This document shows, one piece after another, positions 23,785 to 31,737 of a DNA stretch of 64,000 nucleotides (within the stretch, counting starts at the first letter, position 1; the number at the start of each line of letters is the position of its first letter). Source of the stretch: DASRDZ01 sp035652335. Lineage in GTDB: Bacteria > Chloroflexota > Dormibacteria > Aeolococcales > Aeolococcaceae. Position numbers and translations under genes: made by a program. The stretch lies in assembly GCA_035652335.1 (NCBI GenBank), contig DASRDZ010000030.1, forward strand, positions 26,306 through 90,305, read 5' to 3'. The notes under the pieces are model-generated. The model was not told the origin of the DNA and did not search any database. It worked only from the letters and a program-made list of their open reading frames with translations.

Positions 23785-25146
23785 ATGGCCGCGACCGTCG
23801 AATCCGTCGCCGGGATCACCGCGACGGCGGTTGAGGCACGCGCCGCGGGCGACCCGGCCTGGCTCGCGGAGCGCCGCCGCGCCGCCTGGGAGGCCTTCGC
23901 CTCGCTGCCCATGCCCGACCACATGCGCGACGAGGACTGGCGCCGCACCGACATCGCCAAGCTGGACCTCGACGCCTTCAGCGTCGAGCCGCCCACCACC
24001 GTGGTGCAGGGCGAGGCGCTGCTGGAGGCGATGCGCTCGCTGCGCGCCGAGGCGGCCCCGGACTCCGCCTTCCTGGCGGTGACCCGTCGCGGCCTGCGCG
24101 CCTGCGACGACATGGACATGCTCACCGCCCAGGGCGTCATCGTCTCCACCCTGGAGGAGGCGGCGCACAACCACCCGGAGCTGGTGCAGCGCGCCCTGGC
24201 GGCGGTGCGTGTCGGCGAGTCGAAGTTCCTGGCGCTGTGGGACGCGCTCTGGCGCACGGGCGTCTTCGTCTACGTGCCGCGCTCGGTGGACGCGCGCGTG
24301 CCTGTGTGGGCCGCCTACAGCGTGGCCGGCGACAACGGCGCCATCTTCCCCGCCACCCTGGCGGTGCTCGACGACAACGCGTCGCTCACCCTCGTCGACG
24401 CCTACGCCTCGCCCGCGGGCCCGGCTCCTCTGCTCTGCAGCGCCGCCGCGCTGATGGTGCTCGGCGACGGCGCCCGCCTCGACTACCACCACGTCCAGCA
24501 GTGGGGCGCAGGCGCGTGGCACTTCGCCACCCATCGCGCCGTGCTCGGTCGCAACGCGCGGCTGCGCGTGTTCGGGGCGACGCTGGGCAGCCGCCTGCAG
24601 AAGGTCTACTGGGACGCGCTGCTCGACGGCAACGGCAGCGAGGCGCTGCTCACCGGCGTCTGCTTCGGCGACGAGACCCAGCACCTCGACCTGCAGTCCC
24701 TGCAGCGCCACCGCGGCGAGTCGACGCACAGCGACCTGGTCCACAAGGTGGCCGTGCGCGACAAGGCGGTCAGCGTCTACAGCGGCCTCATCGACGTCGA
24801 GAAGCAGGCGCAGCACGCCGACGGCTACGTGCAGAACCGCAACCTCATGCTCGGCGAGGGCGCCAAGGCGTCGGGCATCCCCCGGCTGGAGATCAAGGCC
24901 AACGACGTGCGCTGCTCGCACGGCGTCACCGCCGGGCACATCGACGACGAGCAGCGCTTCTACCTCGAATCGCGCGGCGTGCCGCGGGAGGAGGCCGACC
25001 GGCTGATCGTCCGCGGCTTCATGCAGGACGCCCTCGACCGCACCCCGCATGCGGGTGTCCGCGACCTGGTGGCGCGCCTGCTCGACGCCGAGATCCACGG
25101 CCGCTCGCAGGCCGGTCTCGAGGCTGCGGAGGACGGTGCGCTGTGA
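23785..25146 (+). CDS. sufD: Fe-S assembly scaffold SufD
   Basis: 453 aa, paralogous to SufB (shared RSVDARVPVWAAYSV, HSDLVHKVAVRDKAVSVYSG, SHGVTAGHIDDEQRFYLESR). SufD pairs with SufB and is needed for iron entry. The N-terminus (WLAERRRAAWEAFASLPMPD) is the typical helical SufD lead. Starts directly after the sufB stop and shares GTGA with the Rieske gene. Confidence 0.96.
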   Translation: MAATVESVAGITATAVEARAAGDPAWLAERRRAAWEAFASLPMPDHMRDEDWRRTDIAKLDLDAFSVEPPTTVVQGEALLEAMRSLRAEAAPDSAFLAVTRRGLRACDDMDMLTAQGVIVSTLEEAAHNHPELVQRALAAVRVGESKFLALWDALWRTGVFVYVPRSVDARVPVWAAYSVAGDNGAIFPATLAVLDDNASLTLVDAYASPAGPAPLLCSAAALMVLGDGARLDYHHVQQWGAGAWHFATHRAVLGRNARLRVFGATLGSRLQKVYWDALLDGNGSEALLTGVCFGDETQHLDLQSLQRHRGESTHSDLVHKVAVRDKAVSVYSGLIDVEKQAQHADGYVQNRNLMLGEGAKASGIPRLEIKANDVRCSHGVTAGHIDDEQRFYLESRGVPREEADRLIVRGFMQDALDRTPHAGVRDLVARLLDAEIHGRSQAGLEAAEDGAL

Positions 25147-25475
25147 GCGACTGGATCACCATCGCGCCCGCCGGCGACATCCCGCCCGGCCACGCGGCAC
25201 GGGTCGAGATCGACGGCGTCCCCATCGCCATCTTCAACTGCGACGGCACCTTCTACGCCGTCGACGACACCTGCTCCCACGCCGAGGCCTCCCTCAGCGA
25301 GGGCGAGCTGGACTGTGACTTCTGCACCGTCGAGTGCCCGTTGCACGGCTCGGCGTTCGACCTGCAGACCGGGGAGCCGACGGCGCTGCCCGCTGTGCTG
25401 CCCGTGCGCGTGCACCAGGTGCAGGTCGTCGACGGAGTGCTGCAGCTCGCACTGAGCGAAGAGGAGGCGGCATGA
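25143..25475 (+). CDS. Rieske-type [2Fe-2S] ferredoxin in the suf operon
   Basis: 110 aa. The Rieske ligands are visible as DTCSHAEASL (C-x-H) and VECPLHGSAFD (C-x2-H), in a single small Rieske fold like the ferredoxins of non-haem oxygenases. Found between sufD and sufS in several Gram-positive-like suf operons; it could supply electrons for cluster assembly or be a client that needs the cluster. GTG start overlaps the sufD stop by 4 nt. Confidence 0.9.
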   Translation: MSDWITIAPAGDIPPGHAARVEIDGVPIAIFNCDGTFYAVDDTCSHAEASLSEGELDCDFCTVECPLHGSAFDLQTGEPTALPAVLPVRVHQVQVVDGVLQLALSEEEAA

Positions 25476-26740
25476 GCGCGCTGCCCGCGCGAGCCGGCGC
25501 CCTGCCAGCATCGCCGCTGGACGTGGCGCGCATCCGGGCCGACTTCCCCATCCTCTCGCGGCGCATCGGCGACAAGCCGCTCGTCTACCTCGACTCGGCG
25601 GCGACGTCGCAGAAGCCGGTCAGCGTCCTGGAGGCGATCGAGGGCTACTACCGCCACTCGAACGCCAACGTGCATCGCGGCGTGCACACCCTGGGCAACG
25701 AGGCGACCGACGTCTTCGAGAACGCTCGTTCGCGGGTCGCGCAGTTCATCGGCGCGCCGTCTGCGGACGGGGTCGTCTTCCTGCGCAACACCACCGAGGC
25801 GCTCAACCTGGTGGCCTCGTCGTACGCACGTGAGCTGCTCGCGCCCGGTGACCGCGTCGTGGTGACCGAGATGGAGCACCACAGCAACCTGGTGCCCTGG
25901 CAGCTCGCGGCCGAGCGCCGCGGCCTCCAGCTCGCCTCCGTCCCGGTGCTCGACGACGGCACGCTGGACATGGACGCGCTGCCGGCGCTGCTGGAGCCGC
26001 CCACCAGGCTGATCACGCTTGCGCACCAGAGCAACGTCCTGGGGACGATCAACCCGGTGCGCGAGATCACCCGCATGGCGCACGAGCGCGGCGTCCTGGT
26101 GTGCGTCGACGCCGCGCAGTCGGTGCCGCACATGCCGGTGTCGGTGCGCGACCTCGACGTCGACTTCCTCGCCTTCTCGGGGCACAAGATGTGCGGGCCG
26201 ATGGGCGCGGGGGTGCTGTGGGCGCGTCCCGAGCTGCTGGAGCGCATGCCGCCGTTCCTCGGCGGCGGCTCGATGATCATGAAGGTCGAGCTGCAGCGCT
26301 CCTCGTGGAACGTGGTCCCCCACAAGTTCGAGGCGGGCACGCCGGACGTGGCCAGCGCCGCAGGGCTCGTCGCCGCCTGCGACTACCTCGACGCCGTCGG
26401 CCTCGAGGCCGTCCACGCACACGAGCAGTCGTTGACCGCCCACCTGGTCTCGATGCTCGGCGAGCTGGGCGGCATCACCGTGCACGGTCCCGCCGACCTG
26501 TCGCAGCGCGGCGGCACGGTGTCGTTCAACGTCGCCGACGTGCACCCGCACGACGTGGGCACCATCGTCGACCGCGAGGGCGTCGCCATCCGGGCAGGCC
26601 ACCACTGCTGCCAGCCCCTCATGCGCCGCCTCGACGTCGCGGCCACCGCCCGCGCCTCCGCCTACCTCTACACCACCCACGAGGAGATCGACGCCCTGGG
26701 CGCCGCGCTCCAGGAGGTCAAGCGGGTCTTCCGCGTCTGA
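25472..26740 (+). CDS. sufS: Cysteine desulfurase SufS (class II)
   Basis: 422 aa. PLP-binding Lys in AFSGHKMCGPMGAG and the class II catalytic Cys in IRAGHHCCQPLMRRL. YLDSAATSQKP and HRGVHTLGNEATD are standard SufS motifs. It donates sulfur to SufU, the gene that follows after the interruption. ATGA overlap with the Rieske gene. Confidence 0.97.
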   Translation: MSALPARAGALPASPLDVARIRADFPILSRRIGDKPLVYLDSAATSQKPVSVLEAIEGYYRHSNANVHRGVHTLGNEATDVFENARSRVAQFIGAPSADGVVFLRNTTEALNLVASSYARELLAPGDRVVVTEMEHHSNLVPWQLAAERRGLQLASVPVLDDGTLDMDALPALLEPPTRLITLAHQSNVLGTINPVREITRMAHERGVLVCVDAAQSVPHMPVSVRDLDVDFLAFSGHKMCGPMGAGVLWARPELLERMPPFLGGGSMIMKVELQRSSWNVVPHKFEAGTPDVASAAGLVAACDYLDAVGLEAVHAHEQSLTAHLVSMLGELGGITVHGPADLSQRGGTVSFNVADVHPHDVGTIVDREGVAIRAGHHCCQPLMRRLDVAATARASAYLYTTHEEIDALGAALQEVKRVFRV

Positions 26741-26757
26741 TCGCGGTTGGGCCGGTC

Positions 26758-27198
26758 TCAGCCCGCCGGTGCAGCGGCTCCGGGCGCGGGGATGAGGCCG
26801 AGCTGCTCGAGCATGGCCATCCGGTCCATGTAGAGCCGGTCCGACTGCACCACGCCGTCGCGGACCGTGAAGAAGTCGGCATAGGCGAGCTCGACGCGCC
26901 GGCCGGTGGGCGGGATCAGCTGGCCGTCGGGGCTCGGCATGGCCCCCGTGTGGGTACCGCGGAAGACTCCCTCCTCGACCGCGGTGTCGCCGTCGACGGT
27001 GACGCTCCTGACCGTCATGTCGAGGTCGGGGAAGGCGTTCCACCACACGCGCGCCATCTCCATGTAGGCGTCGATGCCGGTAACGGCCATCCCCGGCATG
27101 ACGAACTCCACGTCGGGCGCGGCCGCCGCCCGCAGCGCCGCCTCGTCCTTGCCCTTGAATGCGTCGTGAAGCCGCTGATACGCGTCGCGCACCGACAT
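26758..27198 (-). CDS. SnoaL-like / NTF2-fold protein (polyketide-cyclase-type)
   Basis: 146 aa with the SnoaL pattern: helical start (SVRDAYQRLHDAFKGKDEAA), then VEFVMPGMAVTGIDAYMEMA, AFPDLDMTVRSVTVDGDTAV and GTHTGAMPSPDGQLIPPTGR. These domains are small-molecule binding or isomerase units; substrate unknown. A strong GGAGGC Shine-Dalgarno precedes the ATG at 27198. It lies on the opposite strand and separates sufS from sufU. Confidence 0.8.
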   Translation of the reverse strand: MSVRDAYQRLHDAFKGKDEAALRAAAAPDVEFVMPGMAVTGIDAYMEMARVWWNAFPDLDMTVRSVTVDGDTAVEEGVFRGTHTGAMPSPDGQLIPPTGRRVELAYADFFTVRDGVVQSDRLYMDRMAMLEQLGLIPAPGAAAPAG

Positions 27199-27299
27199 TG
27201 GCTTGCCTCCTCGTCGTCCCCCACCCGCCGCTTGCGAGGAGTCTGTCCGCGCCGTCACATGGCGTCAAGACAGGGCATGGCGGGCCGCGACCGCCGAGC

Positions 27300-27491
27300 T
27301 CAGGCGGCGACGGTGACCTGCTGCTGGGTCACGAAGCGCCAGGTTGGATACCGCTCCACCTCTTCGACATTGAACCCGAAGATGGCACGAGGCATGAGAA
27401 CTCCGAAGAGCGCCACCGACACGGTGCACACCGTCGCCGAGACGAAGCCCGCGAGCAGAACGGCACCAGCAGGTTCCATCCGTTCGCTCAT
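27300..27491 (-). CDS. Possible small single-helix membrane protein (63 aa)
   Basis: MSERMEPAGAVLLAGFVSAT followed by a hydrophobic stretch (total about residues 7-33), then a polar tail (NVEEVERYPTWRFVTQQQ). One transmembrane helix is plausible. Base use is less GC-rich than the surroundings. No homologue recognised and no strong Shine-Dalgarno; the 27199-27595 gap otherwise holds nothing I can name. Confidence 0.35.
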   Translation of the reverse strand: MSERMEPAGAVLLAGFVSATVCTVSVALFGVLMPRAIFGFNVEEVERYPTWRFVTQQQVTVAA

Positions 27492-27595
27492 CGACCAGAA
27501 TCGTCGCACCCGACGAGCGCTGCGACGAACACCTGTGCCGCCAGAGATCACTGGCATTCCCGTCAAGCGACGGGCGTGGCCCGACGCACGGTGGG

Positions 27596-27617
27596 TACAA
27601 TGTTGACCATGGCAGTC
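27596..27617 (+). promoter_or_regulatory. Promoter and candidate Rrf2 operator at sufU
   Basis: TACAAT (27596-27601) then, after 3 nt, the dyad GACCATGGCAGTC (27605-27617), which spans the start codon. It matches the sequence at the Rrf2 gene in spacing and in most bases, extending past the dyad (GGATTTC versus GGAATTTC). TACAAT to ATG is 7 nt, so the mRNA should be leaderless. Confidence 0.6.
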
Positions 27618-28079
27618 GGATTTCACGGGGTCGACGACGACCTCTACCGCGAGATCATCCTCGACCACTACCGCAACCCCCGGCGCAAGCGGCCGGTGGC
27701 GGAGGCGGACGTGGCTGTGGAGGCGAGCAATCCGCTCTGCGGCGACGAGGTGACGCTGACGCTGCGGGTCAAGGACGGCACCGTCGAGGACGTCGGCTTC
27801 ACCGGGCGGGGCTGCTCGATCAGCCAGGCCTCGGCCTCGATGATGTGCGAGGAGGTGGCGGGGCGCAGCAGCGGCGACGCCGCCGCGCTGGGACGCCGCT
27901 TCAAAGAGATGCTGACGCAGGGCGCCGACCCTGACGACCTCGGCGACCTGGAGGCGCTGCAGGGCGTGCGCCAGTACCCGGTGCGCATCAAGTGCGCGGT
28001 GCTGCCGTGGAACGCGCTGCTGCGCGGCCTGGAGGGCGACGCGGGGGACGACGACGAGGAGACACACGTCCATGAGTGA
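27609..28079 (+). CDS. sufU: Fe-S scaffold/sulfur-transfer protein SufU
   Basis: 156 aa, IscU fold. Metal/sulfur ligands: NPLCGD, GRGCSISQASASMM and VRIKCAVLPWNAL, with the GC..S spacing and insertion typical of Gram-positive SufU, a zinc-dependent sulfur acceptor for SufS. The C-terminus is acidic with His (DDDEETHVHE). Leaderless ATG at 27609. Confidence 0.93.
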   Translation: MAVGFHGVDDDLYREIILDHYRNPRRKRPVAEADVAVEASNPLCGDEVTLTLRVKDGTVEDVGFTGRGCSISQASASMMCEEVAGRSSGDAAALGRRFKEMLTQGADPDDLGDLEALQGVRQYPVRIKCAVLPWNALLRGLEGDAGDDDEETHVHE

Positions 28080-28431
28080 GCTCGACCCCACCACCCGGAC
28101 CGCGCCCGCCGAGGGCAACGGCGAGAAGGCCAGCCCCGAGCTGATCCGCGCCGCGCTCGGCCAGGTCTACGACCCCGAGATCGGCATCGACATCGTCTCG
28201 CTCGGACTCGTGTACGACGTCGACCTCGACGACGCCGGCCTGCTCAACATCGACATGACGCTGACGTCGCCCTACTGCCCGCTCGGCGGCGTCATCCAGG
28301 CACAGGCGCATGCCGTCTGCACTCCGCTCCCCGGGGTCAAGGACGTGACGGTGAACCTCGTGTGGTCGCCGCCCTGGGACCCGCGGGTGATGGCCTCCGA
28401 CGAGGCCAAGCTGGAGCTGGGCATCTACTGA
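28072..28431 (+). CDS. SufT-like MIP18-family (DUF59) Fe-S maturation factor
   Basis: 119 aa. DUF59 signature: VYDPEIGIDIVSLGLVYDV, MTLTSPYCPLGG and VNLVWSPPWDP. These proteins help mature Fe-S clients and commonly end suf operons. Overlaps sufU by 8 nt, so co-translated. Confidence 0.9.
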   Translation: MSELDPTTRTAPAEGNGEKASPELIRAALGQVYDPEIGIDIVSLGLVYDVDLDDAGLLNIDMTLTSPYCPLGGVIQAQAHAVCTPLPGVKDVTVNLVWSPPWDPRVMASDEAKLELGIY

Positions 28432-28462
28432 CGCCCCCGTCGGGGTAGCATCGCCGCCTGCG

Positions 28463-28837
28463 ATGGACGAGCGGCTCTTCACCCGCGACGAGGCGAACGC
28501 GCTGCTGCCGGCGCTGCGTCCCCTCTTGGCACGCCTCCAAGAGGCGCAGCAACGGCTCGGTGACCGCGCGCTGCTGCAGCGGCTGCGCGCCGCGGCCGCG
28601 GGCAACGGCGGAGGCGTCGCGGCTCGCGACGTGATGGCGACCGGCGACGAGTTCGGCCGCATCGCCGCGGAGATCGAAGGTCTCGGCGTCGTCGTCCGCG
28701 ACCCCGCCAGCGGGCTGGTCGACTTCCCTGCCGAGCGCAACGGGGCCGCCGTCTACCTCTGCTGGCGCGTCGGTGAGGACGAGGTCGGCCACTGGCACGA
28801 CCGCGATTCCGGGTTCATCGGGCGGCAGCCGCTCTAG
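28463..28837 (+). CDS. DUF2203 family protein
   Basis: 124 aa. Helical N-terminus starting RLFTRDEANALLPALRPLL, then GVVVRDPASGLVDFPAERNG and YLCWRVGEDEVGHWHDRDSG, the conserved DUF2203 core. Function unknown. TAGCAT (28446-28451) lies 11 nt before the ATG. Convergent with the next gene. Confidence 0.85.
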   Translation: MDERLFTRDEANALLPALRPLLARLQEAQQRLGDRALLQRLRAAAAGNGGGVAARDVMATGDEFGRIAAEIEGLGVVVRDPASGLVDFPAERNGAAVYLCWRVGEDEVGHWHDRDSGFIGRQPL

Positions 28838-28841
28838 CGGC

Positions 28842-29252
28842 TCAGCCCGAGCCGTCCTCGTCGAGGTCGTCGACCGGACGCCGCCACCGTCGCCAGGCGG
28901 AGCGGAGGCCGGCCATCAGCCCCGCGTCCTCCGGCTCCTCGGGCGCGGCGTCGAGCAGCAGGTCGCGCATGGTGCGCTGCGGCTCGCGCGAGCGCGACCG
29001 CGACGGTGCAGGACTGACGCCTGGCGGCGTCGTGTCCGGTGCAGCCGGCGGCATTCCGTTGAAGGCGCGCAGCGCGCGGGGGATGCGCGGGGCGGCGGGC
29101 GCCACCGGCAGCCCCTCACCCGGCTGCTGCAGCGGGGAGGGGAGGCGGTAGGGCTGGTCGTCGGGCGGGGTGGCGCCGTCGCGCGGGAGCGTGTCCACCG
29201 TGACGCCCCTCTCGTCAGCCGTCGCGGCGCGCACGGCCGCCGGCCGCATCAC
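28842..29252 (-). CDS. Pro/Arg-rich hypothetical protein downstream of lysA
   Basis: 136 aa, low complexity: Pro-rich middle and Arg/Ser stretch, ending in an amphipathic helix (AGLMAGLRSAWRRWRR) and acidic tail. The ATG overlaps the lysA stop (ATGA), which suggests real translation. No family recognised. Confidence 0.5.
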   Translation of the reverse strand: MMRPAAVRAATADERGVTVDTLPRDGATPPDDQPYRLPSPLQQPGEGLPVAPAAPRIPRALRAFNGMPPAAPDTTPPGVSPAPSRSRSREPQRTMRDLLLDAAPEEPEDAGLMAGLRSAWRRWRRPVDDLDEDGSG

Positions 29253-30565
29253 GGTGTCTCGACAACGGCCTCCTCCAGCACCTCGCAGCGAAGCAGGTCG
29301 TCGAGAGTCTCCCGCCGCCGCACCAGGCGCGCCGCGCCGGCGGCGACGAACACGACCGCGGGCCGGAAGTTGACGTTGTAGTTCGAGGCCATCGCCAGCG
29401 AGTAGGCCCCCGCCGCCGGCAGGGCGACGAGGTCGCCGGGCTGCAGCCGCGGCAGGGTGCAGTCGCGCACCAGGATGTCGGTCGACTCGCAGTACCGTCC
29501 CGCCAGCGACACGGTCTCGACCGGCCGGTCAGGAGCGTCGACCACCATCACCGGCTGGTAGCGCGCGCCGTACAGCTTGGGGCGGATGTTGTCGCCCATG
29601 CCACCGTCGACGGAGACGTAGGTGCGTACCCCGGGGATCTCCTTGCGCGCGCCCACCGTGTACACCGCGAGGCCGGCAGGCCCGGCGACGCTGCGGCCCG
29701 GCTCGACCATGAGCGCGGGCAGCGGGAGCCCGCGCGCCTCGAAGCTGCGGCGCACAGATTCGGTCACGATCTGCATGAACTGAGCGGGCGTCGGCGGGTC
29801 GTCGTCGTCGGTGTAGGCGATGCCCAGACCACCGCCCACGCTCACCTCGCGCGCGGTGAAGCCGAGCGAATCGCGCGCGCCCGCAAGGAAGTCGGCGACC
29901 ATCTCCACGGCGGCCGGGTAGCAGCCCAGGTCGAAGATCTGCGAGCCGATGTGCATGTGCACGCCGCGCACGTCGAGCCCGCTCGCCTGGAGCGCCGCAC
30001 GCAGGGCGTCGTGCGCCGCGCCCGTCTCGATGGAGAACCCGAACTTGGAGTCGAGCTGGCCCGTGCTGATGAAGTCGTGGGTGTCCGGCTTGATCCCGGG
30101 CGACACGCGCAGCATCACGCCTGCGCCCGAGGCCTCCGGCAGGGCCGCGAGCATCGACAGCTCGTGCTCGGAGTCGACGACGAGGTGCCCGACGCCCGCG
30201 TCGACGGCCGCACGCACCTCGGACTCGTCCTTGTTGTTTCCCGGGAACCCGATCCGCGCCGCGTCCATCCCGAAGCGCAGCGCCACGGCCAGCTCGCCGC
30301 CGCTGACCACGTCGATCCCGCAGTCCTCCTCGACCAGCAGCCGCACCATCGCCGGGCTGAGGTACGCCTTCGCGCTGTAGAGCACGTCGCCACCCGCCGG
30401 CCAGGAGCGCAGCGCCGCCCGGTAGCCGCGCAGGCGCGACCGCAGCGTCGCCTCGTCGTAGACGTACAGCGGCGTCCCGAAGCGGGCGGCCAGGTCGACC
30501 AGGTCACACCCGCCGACGACGAGGTGTCCCGCGGCCGAGCGGCCGGCGGTGTCCGGGAGCAGCAC
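29249..30565 (-). CDS. lysA: Diaminopimelate decarboxylase
   Basis: 438 aa, fold III PLP decarboxylase that makes L-lysine from meso-diaminopimelate. PLP Lys66 in LYSAKAYLSP, HIGSQIFD, SVGGGLGIAY, EPGRSVAGPAG and CESTDILV are the family motifs. A TAGACT box (30577-30572) ends 6 nt before the GTG start at 30565, a leaderless arrangement. Confidence 0.95.
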   Translation of the reverse strand: MLLPDTAGRSAAGHLVVGGCDLVDLAARFGTPLYVYDEATLRSRLRGYRAALRSWPAGGDVLYSAKAYLSPAMVRLLVEEDCGIDVVSGGELAVALRFGMDAARIGFPGNNKDESEVRAAVDAGVGHLVVDSEHELSMLAALPEASGAGVMLRVSPGIKPDTHDFISTGQLDSKFGFSIETGAAHDALRAALQASGLDVRGVHMHIGSQIFDLGCYPAAVEMVADFLAGARDSLGFTAREVSVGGGLGIAYTDDDDPPTPAQFMQIVTESVRRSFEARGLPLPALMVEPGRSVAGPAGLAVYTVGARKEIPGVRTYVSVDGGMGDNIRPKLYGARYQPVMVVDAPDRPVETVSLAGRYCESTDILVRDCTLPRLQPGDLVALPAAGAYSLAMASNYNVNFRPAVVFVAAGAARLVRRRETLDDLLRCEVLEEAVVETP

Positions 30566-30583
30566 CCGCCGAGTCTACCGGGG

Positions 30584-30769
30584 GGAAGGCTGTCATCCGG
30601 CCGCACTCCAGCGGCGGATGATGGCCTGGGGGGGCTCCCCCGAACCTGACGCGCGTCAGCGTGCCGGACAGACCGCGGAAGGCTGTCATCCGGCCGCACT
30701 CCAGCGGCGGATGATGGCCTGGGGGGGCTCCCCCGAACCTGGCGCGCGTCAGCGTGCCGGACAGACCCC
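30584..30769. repeat. Two tandem copies of a 93-bp intergenic repeat
   Basis: Positions 30584-30676 and 30677-30769 are near identical; I see differences only at the TGACGCGCG/TGGCGCGCG site and at the unit end. Each unit holds three dyads: TCATCCG..CGGATGA, a GGGGG-GCT-CCCCC hairpin and a GCGCGC-centred palindrome. A partial third unit may begin near 30776 (GTCATCCGG). Period 93 is a multiple of three, so a minus-strand open reading frame shows a 31-aa repeat, which I regard as a by-product. The rest of the 30566-30836 gap has no gene. Confidence 0.85.
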
Positions 30770-30836
30770 CAGCTGTGGTCATCCGGCGCCCGGGCCCGCG
30801 CGTTCCGTGCAGTCCCGGGATGGGTAGTCTGGAGGC

Positions 30837-31433
30837 GTGCGCAAGCTCACCCCCCAGGACGTCATCCCCGTCGACGACTACCTCCGCGTCCGCGACCAGA
30901 TGCGCGCGCGGGTCCGCGCCGAGCGCGCCGTCCGCCGGGTGCCCGTCGGCGACCGCGTCTCGCTGCACTTCGAGAACCGCGACACCGTGCTCTTCCAGAT
31001 CGAGGAGATGCTCCGCGTCGAGAACATCCGCGACGCGGAGAAGATCGCCGAGGAGGTGCGCGTCTACAACGACCTCGTCGCCGGCGACGGCGAGCTGCGG
31101 GCCACCTTCTTCGTCGAGGTCACCGACCGCGCCCGCATCAAGGCGGACCTCGACTCGCTGATCGGGCTGGAGACCGAGGGCCTCTCCCTCATGGTCGACG
31201 GCGAGCGCATCCCCGCCGAGTTCGAGCCAGGCCACGCCCGCGAGGACCGCATCAGCGCGGTGCACTTCGTGCGCTTCCTGCTCACCCCTGAGCAACGACG
31301 CAAGCTCGCCGGCGACGCCCCGGTCGAGGTGGTCATCGACCACCCGGGCTACAGCGCCGCCGCGACGCTCTCGCGGGAGACGCGCGCCGCCCTGGCGCAG
31401 GATCTCGGCGATCCAGACCCCGCCACCACCTGA
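30837..31433 (+). CDS. DUF3501 family protein
   Basis: 198 aa. RKLTPQDVIPVDDYLRVRDQ at the N-terminus and HFENRDTVLFQIEEMLRVE are the DUF3501 signature. Family members often sit beside rubrerythrin or heterodisulfide-reductase-like Fe-S genes, not seen here. Function unknown. TAGTCT (30825-30830) ends 6 nt before the GTG, leaderless. Confidence 0.85.
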   Translation: MRKLTPQDVIPVDDYLRVRDQMRARVRAERAVRRVPVGDRVSLHFENRDTVLFQIEEMLRVENIRDAEKIAEEVRVYNDLVAGDGELRATFFVEVTDRARIKADLDSLIGLETEGLSLMVDGERIPAEFEPGHAREDRISAVHFVRFLLTPEQRRKLAGDAPVEVVIDHPGYSAAATLSRETRAALAQDLGDPDPATT

Positions 31434-31480
31434 GCGAATCGACAGGCTCCGGGCGGCCCGGCAGCGGGTACACTGACGGC

Positions 31481-31732
31481 GCGTCTCCGGCCGAGCGCCA
31501 CCCGCCATCGAGAACGACGCAGCGGTGACCGGGCGCCGGCACTCCCGAAAAAAGGAGGGTCTTGCCGATGCCCGATAGTAGTCATTGCGTCCAGACGTGC
31601 GCGGGAGCGACGAGCTGACCGCCGGGATCGCAATTCCCTGGAGGCGCACAACCGCATCCCACTAGTGCGGTTGGCTCTCCTCTTTGCGCAGAGGCCGGGT
31701 TGCCCAGTCGGGCGGCCCGGCTTTCGCGTTTA
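31481..31732 (+). ncRNA. Candidate structured noncoding RNA of about 250 nt
   Basis: An intergenic stretch with its own promoter-like TACACT (31469-31474) and a strong terminal hairpin. Inside are further perfect hairpins: AACCGCA/TGCGGTT around 31649-31671 and CCTCT/AGAGG around 31679-31693, plus an A-run (CCGAAAAAAGG) near 31546. No convincing reading frame covers it, and base use is less GC-rich than the genes. It does not match the motifs I know for SRP RNA, RNase P RNA, tmRNA or common riboswitches; a 6S-like RNA remains possible by size. The next gene is on the other strand, so it is not an obvious leader. Confidence 0.5.
31694..31732 (+). terminator. Intrinsic terminator of the candidate RNA
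   Basis: GCCGGG (31694-31699) pairs with CCCGGC (31716-31721), and inside it GCCC pairs with GGGC around AGTC; the stem is followed by TTTCGCGTTT. This is one of the clearest intrinsic terminators in the window. It could also serve the opposite-strand gene ending at 31738. Confidence 0.75.
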
Positions 31733-31737
31733 AGCGC

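Noticed and set aside
22234..25098. A 954-aa minus-strand open frame
   Set aside because: Antisense to the sufB and sufD genes, Val/Leu/Gln/His-biased; shadow frame.
27265..27600. A 111-aa minus-strand frame beginning MYPPCVG
   Set aside because: Low-complexity, no start signal and it competes with the more plausible 63-aa membrane frame.
30504..31649. A 381-aa minus-strand open frame with a 31-aa repeat (GGAPPGHHPP-type)
   Set aside because: It runs antisense to DUF3501 and through the 93-bp DNA repeat; the amino-acid repeat follows from the repeat period being a multiple of three.
31481..31732. Identification as SRP RNA, RNase P RNA, tmRNA or a known riboswitch
   Set aside because: The diagnostic sequences I know for these RNAs are not visible, so I left it unnamed.
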